Source of the DNA: Lasiosphaeria ovina
Lineage: Eukaryota > Ascomycota > Sordariomycetes > Sordariales > Lasiosphaeriaceae
Assembly (NCBI GenBank): GCA_033439765.1
Contig: JAULSN010000001.1
Coordinates: forward strand, 8,928,001-8,992,000
Length of the DNA stretch: 64,000 nt
Direction of reading: 5' to 3'
Shown: positions 57,731-64,000 of the stretch, one piece after another
Position numbering within the stretch: the first letter of the stretch is position 1
How the letters are laid out: each line of letters opens with the position of its first letter
The notes under the pieces: generated by a model
What the model was told of the DNA's origin: nothing
The model's database searches: none
The model's input: the letters and a program-made list of their open reading frames with translations, nothing else
Made by a program: the position numbers and the translations under genes

Positions 57731-58366
57731 GCAAGAAAAGGGAAAATTTTCTAGCTACGGATCGAAGGCCCAGTTGTAGTATAACCCTCTTTGTTGAGAG
57801 CATTGGCCAGTTTTTGCACTAACTTGTTATTGCACTTAAGCAATAGTGATTTTGGTGTAATATATAAAGAAGAAGGTAGGTTAGTTTCAAGCCAGTTACC
57901 CGGGTCCTGCGGTCAACCTGTACGCAGGTCAGTTGCCCGCGCCAGTCAATTGACAGGGGGGGGTTGGGGGGGGTTAAGAGGTTACAGTGCAACTGGGGTA
58001 CGATATAAATGGAGGTAATAGAGCAAGTGGCTGACGATGGCTTATAATAGAGTGCAGGTAGTTGACGATGGCTCACAACATAGTACACGTAAAGGTAGGT
58101 AGGTGGCTAACGAAGAGTGATAATTCAAGCATATGGTAATTAGGGAGAGCATTGTACGAGGCAACGGCGAAATGTACGTAGGGTAATTCGGTGAGGGCAT
58201 AAGAGGGTTATCGACCACAATGGTTATTACGATTGTACTACCCTGTTTGATGCAAAGGCGTAATGTGCTGTCTTTATGTAGTAAAACCAAAATGCCATTG
58301 TACGGTCGGGGTAGACCTATATACCGATTTTTGGTTTTGGCCGACTTGGCCCTATAGTATGCCGTA

Positions 58367-58947
58367 TTGAGGAATCTAAGCTATCTGCCCGCAGGCGAGA
58401 AATCTATGGTGGGGGGATAGGCTGGTGGTGCAGGGACCATTAGGTGGTCCCGGCTAGGCCAGACTTGGCCTGTGCCTAGCACACCTTCAACGCCTTAATG
58501 GCCGCGAAGTAATGCAAATTCAAACGTGTAGACTAGAGCATAACCGAACGGCTGCACACGAATGGGGCGAAGATGCGAGAATGGGGAGCTTCGGACCGCC
58601 GAAAAAGAACAGGAACTCTCGTAATAAGTCGGAATGATCTTGATACGTGAATCAGGTACAGACTAGAAGCGTCATGACGCCCGCGCTCTGATAAGATACC
58701 ACCAAATCACGAGAACTCTCGGGGGAAAAGAACGCTTGACTCTAAGCGTATGAGAACGACCGAGCGGAGGGAAGCCCGTTAGTACCAAGATACGATTAAG
58801 ATTAATTCCTATGAGAGTTCCCTAGACTAGACAAGCAGGAGGGGCTATCAGGCCGGGCCCTCCGGCAACGGGTTCGCTACAACAAAGGGTAAAGCAGCCC
58901 AAAGGCTTTGCTCTGGTGGGAGACCTGTCCCGGCCTCCCAATGGCAA
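58367..58947. other. Intergenic between fold-back element and membrane-protein gene
   Basis: No gene or repeat is recognised; probably includes the 3' UTR of the following minus-strand gene. Confidence 0.5.
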
Positions 58948-60201
58948 TTACGACAACTCCTGAATCCCCCCGCGATGCTGATCCTGCACCGTGCCAATCT
59001 CGTGAAACTGTACTTCTGGGCCCTGACCGTGCTGCTGATGATGTGCCGCCGGCTGGTAAGGCAACGGCGGCGCGGCGTACGACTGGCGAGCATAGGCGGC
59101 GGCGATGGCAGAATCCGTACTCGTCGGCGACCCTAGCGAGGGGGATGTGCTGCCGCCCCCGCCCTTGAAGATGGAGTTGTGCGTAGTCGCAGGCGAAACG
59201 GCCGGGTTGTAGACCTGCTGGACGGGAGACATATGCTGGCCCCCGTCGCCTGTGACGTAGACCGGGGGGTGGGGCTGTGGTCCGGGGGCCGATGCTGGTG
59301 CTGGTGCTGGTGCTGGTGCTGGTGGGTGGCCGTTGTGAGACCGCCGGTAGAAGAAGATGCCGAGGATGAGGAGGGCGATGACGGCGAGGCCGCCGACGAC
59401 TCCGCCGGCGATGGCGCCAATGTTGGCTCCGTCGCTGCTGGGCGCGGGTGTTGGCACCGGGGTGGCTGTCTTGGTTGGCACCGAGGTGACTACAGTGGAG
59501 TCTCCAGCCGCCGCTGATGACGTGGAAGTGCCGGTGTCGGAGGACGTAGATGGTCCTCTCGTCGAGAGTGGTGTCGAGGGTGGTGCGGTCGACTCGTCAT
59601 CGATGATGGACGTTGTGAAGCTGCGGCCGGTTTCTCCGTTGTATGTGAAGGACACGCTCTGGACTGCCGTGACACGCGTCGACGCGCAGCGGAAGTCTTT
59701 GACACCGCCCGGGAAGGCGTAGGTGCGGCAGAAGGGCGCGGCCGTGTCGGTGCACAGGAGGTTGAACTGGTTGCTCTGGCACACGTCGTTGCACTTCGAC
59801 GGGTCCATGACTGCCTCACGTCCGAAACATCGGAGATACGACGGATCTTCGACGGCGAGACCGCAGAAGACGGCGCCAAGTTCTTCCGTCTCCCAGTGGC
59901 ATGTTTTCCTATTGTCGCATGTGATGGCGTTTCCCGGGGATCCGGAGAGGAAGCCGCATGTCGAGTCCGGGGCGCTGGTTATGGTAAAGGTGATGTCCGG
60001 GCTGGACGTCGTGGCTTGCCTTCTCCGATTGTCCCTCATAATGAGCGTCGTCGGCGGCGGCGTCGCCGTAGCCTGGTGCAGCCTGACCTCTTCGAACGCC
60101 GACTGTAATTTCGCCAGCGGCGTCTCGGCGTGAGCTGAGACAAGCAGCGCGGGAAGCCATGCGGCTGCAGCGGCGAAACGAAAGCGCGCGCGGAATTCCA
60201 T
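58948..60201 (-). CDS. Secreted-type single-pass membrane protein with Cys-rich ectodomain
   Basis: This is an intronless gene of 417 codons. ATG 60201 is chosen because it starts a clear signal peptide (MEFRARFRFAAAAAWLPALL, cleavage after AHA near 25). The longer frame to 60384 has no such feature. The ectodomain at 80-175 has about ten cysteines (CGFLSGSPGNAITCDN, CHWETEELGAVFCGL, CNDVCQSNQFNLLC). A Ser/Thr-rich stalk (200-258) follows, then a transmembrane helix GAIAGGVVGGLAVIALLILG (262-281) with FFYRR stop-transfer. The cytosolic tail is Pro/Ala/Gln-rich, with a PAPAPAPAPA run and the C-terminus GGIQELS. This matches a common fungal class of SKG6-like or Mid2-like surface proteins; no specific function is recognised. 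It lies next to the fold-back element. Confidence 0.85.
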   Translation of the reverse strand: MEFRARFRFAAAAAWLPALLVSAHAETPLAKLQSAFEEVRLHQATATPPPTTLIMRDNRRRQATTSSPDITFTITSAPDSTCGFLSGSPGNAITCDNRKTCHWETEELGAVFCGLAVEDPSYLRCFGREAVMDPSKCNDVCQSNQFNLLCTDTAAPFCRTYAFPGGVKDFRCASTRVTAVQSVSFTYNGETGRSFTTSIIDDESTAPPSTPLSTRGPSTSSDTGTSTSSAAAGDSTVVTSVPTKTATPVPTPAPSSDGANIGAIAGGVVGGLAVIALLILGIFFYRRSHNGHPPAPAPAPAPASAPGPQPHPPVYVTGDGGQHMSPVQQVYNPAVSPATTHNSIFKGGGGSTSPSLGSPTSTDSAIAAAYARQSYAAPPLPYQPAAHHQQHGQGPEVQFHEIGTVQDQHRGGIQELS

Positions 60202-61450
60202 GATGCAAACAAAATCTCGCGCGAGAAAGATTGCGGAGAGAGTTTGCCATGAGGTAGTAAGGGCGAGGGTGAAGCTTTCATAGTAACCGGCACAGTCAAC
60301 CCACCACCGCCCTTTCCCATCGCCGCAGAGAAACGCCTTCACTTCCGGGTCTTTGGCGAAGTATTGGCAGACAGACACGCTCACTGGCCAGCACAGCTGT
60401 GGCCAAGTTAGCCATAGCTCTAATAAGCGATATGGCTTGCAGGAGCTGAGAAGGTGGCGCGCCGCCGAGCCGCTAACCGCGAGGCTGCGAGAAGGGAGTC
60501 AATACTTTGCACGCCAAAACCAAGTGTACTCCGGGGTCGTCTAGGCTGCGGCGACCATGTCTTGTCCGTATCCGTGGCAAGCCCGCGCTGCTCGGTCACC
60601 TGTTGTACTGCGCCAAGATCTCGCTCATGCCGAGATGAGGGGATTTTGGAGAAGCATGGCGGTCTAGAACCATGCTGAATTGTCACCGACTTATTATGGC
60701 TGCCAGAGTATTGAATCCAAGTCGGGTGGGCATTATGATGGATGGACGAATGCGGCCTTGGTCTCAGCTAGGTTTGCCCGGGAAAGACTCCCCCTCAGGG
60801 TAGTTCAATCTACCAGAACGCCGTGTAACCCCAACACCAGGGCGGCAATGGAATGAGTGGCTGTAAGGCTTTGAGGGAGTCCACATGACTATCACCGCAC
60901 AGTGAACCGAATGAAGCAACGCTGCAATATGGTCGCTGTATTCGTAGAATCTAAAGCTGAAGAAGGAAAAAGGAAACAGCGAACGAAACAATGCAAGTAG
61001 ATCAAATACAAGTACAATCAACACAAATTAAGTCAAATCAAGTTAGCTAAAAAGAGCCTCAAATTAAGCCAAACATGAAGCCGTAGATAGTTCAAGTACT
61101 TGATATATTTGACTAATGTGGATCCATACTTTTGGTCCATTTTTCCTTGGTTCCGGGGCGCCTACGGCAGGTTCCGTCCCAGGAAAAAGTGGATTTTGCT
61201 AGCGAAAAACCTGCATTTGGCTGCCAGGCTCCGAGCAAAGGTTCGATGCAACCAACTCAGCCAAATCCAGCCGATGCAACCAAGTCAACAAAATACAGCG
61301 AAATCCACGAAGAAGCCGCTTCCTTCTTCAACCGGGCAGTCCTACCTACCAAAGCGATGAAGAGCACTCCCGATTACCCCTCCCGGGCCGAGCCGGGCAA
61401 CGATTTTCTTCCCGATTGACGGCATCGCCGTCATCTCAGGCAGTCAGCCT
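60202..61450. other. Intergenic, upstream of membrane-protein gene
   Basis: No gene is seen. Direct AATCAAGT-type words recur near 61000-61055. Confidence 0.5.
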
Positions 61451-61477
61451 GTACCGCTCGCCGCCCAGGGTACTACG

Positions 61478-61768
61478 ATGAAGGCTTTCGACACTAACGG
61501 CCTGTCTAATAACATGAATACATGGCCCTCCATAACGTTGAAAAGAATACGTTATGCGTTGGAGCAATGGCTATATAAGAAAAGGAAGAGAAGGTCGTGG
61601 ATCGCCGAGTTCGGGACCTTTGTTGTTGCCCTGACCCGGTTCGGGGAGCGCCTTGAAGGGTCCTTTTGGCTTTGTTCCTTTTGCCCTGATGGAATCCTGT
61701 TTAATTACAAAGTAACAAGTTCGCCTTCCCTTCATCTGGCGATATACAACAAGTTCGATAGTAATTAG
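61478..61768 (+). pseudogene. BED zinc-finger/hAT transposase N-terminal relic
   Basis: A 96-codon ORF reads TLKRIRYALEQWLYKKRKRR, then SWIAEFGTFVVAL, FWLCSFC and TSSPSLHLAIYNKF. The order 'RRSWI..FGT... W.C..C ... TSS..HL' matches the start of fungal hAT-type transposases, whose BED zinc finger uses C-X2-C then H-X3-5-H. The second His position reads Lys-Phe here, so the finger looks broken. No ribonuclease-H-like core or hAT dimerisation domain follows, only TA-rich non-coding DNA. This is a fragment. The family match is by pattern and needs a search. Confidence 0.45.
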
Positions 61769-62182
61769 GAAGGAAGCCCTATAGGTAAACAAGAGGTAGA
61801 GATTTAGCAGCGTGCTGGAACAACAACGCGCCGCTGCATCAACGCGGGCACATAATTTTGTGCCTAGAATGGCCTCTTTTGAAGCATGGTTTTGGGCAGA
61901 GATGGATTCCGGCGTCGGGGTTTGCAGATTTTTCTACGGTCGAGGTTTTACCGGGCCGGATTAATACTATTCAGTGCCGATTCAAAGCAAATCAAGTCTT
62001 CCAATCAATACAAATACTTTTTTTTTTGGCTTCAAGTATGGCTCTTCTGGTTCAAATTAGTTCAAGTATGCCCTCATATTTGAATTATTTGCATTGATTC
62101 GTTCGCTGCCGGTGAGGAGGGGTTAGTCCTGGGGCTGGCTGAAACTGCAAGAGGGCATCACAAGCTCCCCGTTGGACGGACA
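61769..62182. other. Non-coding DNA between two relics
   Basis: Contains short AT-rich open frames, possibly decayed downstream sequence of the hAT-like fragment. Confidence 0.4.
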
Positions 62183-62795
62183 TGCCGCTGGTCTGGGCCC
62201 GGCGCCACTTCGACGCCGCTTGTCGCCGGATGTGGGGCCGTGCTACGGCACGTGCTGGTCGTGGCCGGCGTGACGGACCCCAGCGCAGCGCTGCTCAAGG
62301 CGCTGCTGGTCAACGGGGCTACGGACCTGGGGCGGCCGCGGTCCGAGCAGTGGTTTGGGCGCGTCGACCTGGCGGCGTCGGTTGTTGTCAAGGGAAAGAC
62401 GGCCGGCAAGGACTTTGTCGAGGGCCAGCTGCTTGAAGAGCACGGCAAGGATGTGTTCTTCGACCAAGTTCGCGCTGGGCAAGTACCTACCGGCGGGGCA
62501 GGCTGCGGGCACGCTCAAGGCCACCATGGTTTACACGGACATGCCGGGCGAGGCGCTGCAGCACCAGGTCAGCCTCGTGGTCGAGGCCGTCGACGACAAG
62601 GGGGCCAAGACGGTGCGCTACGGCAACGCGGGCGACGGCGCCGAGCAGAAGAAGGACATGATCAACACGGTCGAGCAGGTCGTGTGGAAGAACATCCCCC
62701 GCGCGTACGAGGTGACACTCACGGTCGAGCTGGACGGCATGATTATCCACGACCATGCCTCCCAGCCGTTTGCGCTGGTGTGGAGTGTGCTTTGA
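62183..62795 (+). pseudogene. Subtilisin-family (S8) serine protease C-terminal relic, frameshifted
   Basis: One frame reads STPLVAGCGAVLRHVLVVAG, then PSAALLKALLVNGATDLG and WFGRVDLAASV, which is the stretch after the catalytic serine of S8 peptidases. At about 62470 (DVFFDQV) the neighbouring frame takes over with FALGKYLPAGQAAGTLKATM, VYTDMPGEALQHQVSLVV and QPFALVWSVL, the C-terminal beta-sandwich, ending at TGA 62793-62795. No intron fits the shift. The expected GTSM-STP active-site motif reads SGPGATSTP, so the catalytic serine context is gone. No protease N-terminus is present upstream. This is a truncated, dead copy. GC-rich codon use is kept, so the loss may be recent or caused by rearrangement rather than C-to-T decay. 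Confidence 0.65.
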
Positions 62796-64000
62796 CTCCT
62801 TCGAGCGTTGTGTGGGCTGATTATGACTTTATGACTGGGTATCCGGGTGGCCGCAAATGGTTGTGCTGCTTCTTTTCTGTCGACTTTTGCTATGCTGGCT
62901 AGCCCTATCTTATTCTCCCCATCTTGTTCTTTGTGCTGGATCAATCAATATTAGTCTCGCTATCTGCGTAAGAATAAGTGATGCGGCTAACGAGGTAGAC
63001 GGCTAGTGTAACGTGTTTTGATAAGCCTAGCGTCAAGCCCGATTTTCTCACAGTTAGAGTCCTTTAGGAAGGGCTGCCGGAGGGGCTGATTCAGGAATCA
63101 ACCGAGAACTGTCGGGTGACTGCCTGACGGCGAGACGAGTTGGGGTCTGGAGGCATTTACGGTCTGGGTGACTTGCCGCCCTACTAGCTACCGTAATAGA
63201 CCCTCAAGCTGAAACAAGGACCTAGGCAGCGTTTACCCAAGCTATGTGAATTGTGACGATTTCCCTTACCTAAATATGACGAGCTATTAGTGGCGATAGA
63301 GACTGCGAGATGTAACTTTGACTTATGCAAACCATAGAGTCTGGGAGCTTATACCGATGTAATTAATTACCGAGGGCTACTCTGTTGAGGCGATACTCGG
63401 ACTCGCTGCCAAGAAAGACAGGTGAGGCGTCTAAAACCAAGCCGCTGATTACCAATTCAAGTTCGAACTCCGTATACAGGTTTGGCTAAAATCCCTGCAG
63501 ACACAATTAAAAGTTGGCTCAATCAGTCGGAAAGCCAAGCACGAGGTATCTTGATTCTCACCGCTATTGTCTCAACTCTGCGGGGCTAGGGCAGTTATTC
63601 TATGTCTCCGATTTGAGGTGACGTGAAGGGTGGATGAAGAAGCTTAGAAGCTGTCGTGTGTCGGATGACGGCGGCAAGAGTGCCCTGCAACTTGAACTTG
63701 GTTGCAAGTTGCGAGTCTGTTATTGGGCAGAAGGAGCGCAAGCAGCCCGTGGCGTCGACCCACAGACGATGGTCTAGGGGGTCTGCTGCACACAGCCACC
63801 ACAGCCCACCCCAGCTTTCACCCAGGTGCGAAACTCGGTCGCTGCATAAAAGCGACCAATAAAATAAACGGTGGACTTTCGCGCCACTCGAAAGTAGTAA
63901 AGGCTTGCTAGAGGCTGGTTGTGCGGCTCGAAGAGGCCGTGGAAATTCCCCGAAGCTGATTAAGAAAACGGGAATCTGGTTCCTGAAAATGGGGGTCCGG
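62796..64000. other. Gene-poor right end of window
   Basis: TA-rich, stop-riddled sequence to about 63600, then more balanced sequence. No gene, RNA or repeat is recognised. Confidence 0.5.

Larger units (their letters stand above)
56425..58366. mobile_element. Non-autonomous fold-back element with 38-bp terminal inverted repeats and TA target sites
   Basis: The ends are perfect inverted repeats: 56425-56462 and 58329-58366 (starting TACGGCATACTATAGGGCCA on the left). Each end includes a TA that fits the target-site duplication of Tc1/mariner-pogo (Fot1-like) transposons. Inside, 56603-56763 matches the reverse complement of 57724-57845 at roughly 80%, with one gap of about 30 nt. Next to these lie diverged minisatellite arrays (about 56750-57100 and 57180-57730) in opposite orientation. 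The whole could fold into a giant hairpin with a loop near 57090-57180. No transposase frame is present; the 172-codon minus-strand ORF (57803-57285) is a by-product of the repeats. Outside both TAs stands TTGAGG. Confidence 0.8.

Noticed and set aside
57285..57803. 172-codon minus-strand ORF inside the fold-back element
   Set aside because: Its repetitive QLPGP/SQP content simply reads through the minisatellite units; no transposase motif.

Overview
The window looks like nuclear chromosomal DNA of a filamentous ascomycete, most likely a Sordariomycete. The evidence is short introns (about 50-215 nt) with GTRNGT-type donors and CTAAC/CTGAC branch points, GC-rich third codon positions, a eukaryotic initiator tRNA-Met, and fungus-specific families (gp1-type protein, rhodopsin-domain membrane protein, COA4, MGM101). 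Stop-riddled coding relics in AT-richer stretches resemble repeat-induced point mutation. I cannot name the species.

Layout. 2-682: 3' end of a conserved fungal gene. 683-15287: a very gene-poor 14.6 kb stretch whose only secure gene is the initiator tRNA-Met at 14169-14240. 15288-25153: a deaminase-family gene divergent from a METTL21-type methyltransferase, then a coiled-coil protein, a three-exon metallothionein and an RCC1-type Ran exchange factor. 27217-29460: YIP1 and PAM16, divergent. 29461-33940: non-coding DNA with decayed ORFs. 33941-40448: a mucin-like type I membrane protein and a rhodopsin-domain protein, both with (AAC)n expansions (polyQ in one, polyN in the other). 42830-47560: BPL1, COA4 and MGM101, a tight cluster with mitochondrial or biotin-related roles. 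48771-55967: a REEP-family ER protein, an MFS sugar porter and a TauD-type dioxygenase. 56425-58366: a 1.94 kb fold-back element with perfect 38-bp terminal inverted repeats and TA target sites. 58948-60201: a second type I membrane protein. 60202-64000: relics, including a BED/hAT-like fragment and a frameshifted subtilase C-terminus.

There is no operon or biosynthetic cluster. Several gene pairs share divergent promoters: deaminase/methyltransferase, YIP1/PAM16 and BPL1/COA4. PAM16, COA4 and MGM101 act in mitochondria. YIP1 and the REEP protein act in the early secretory pathway. Exon boundaries were worked out by hand from splice signals and reading-frame continuity.

The most unusual object is the fold-back element at 56425-58366. 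It combines mariner/pogo-type ends with minisatellite-filled arms and has no transposase.
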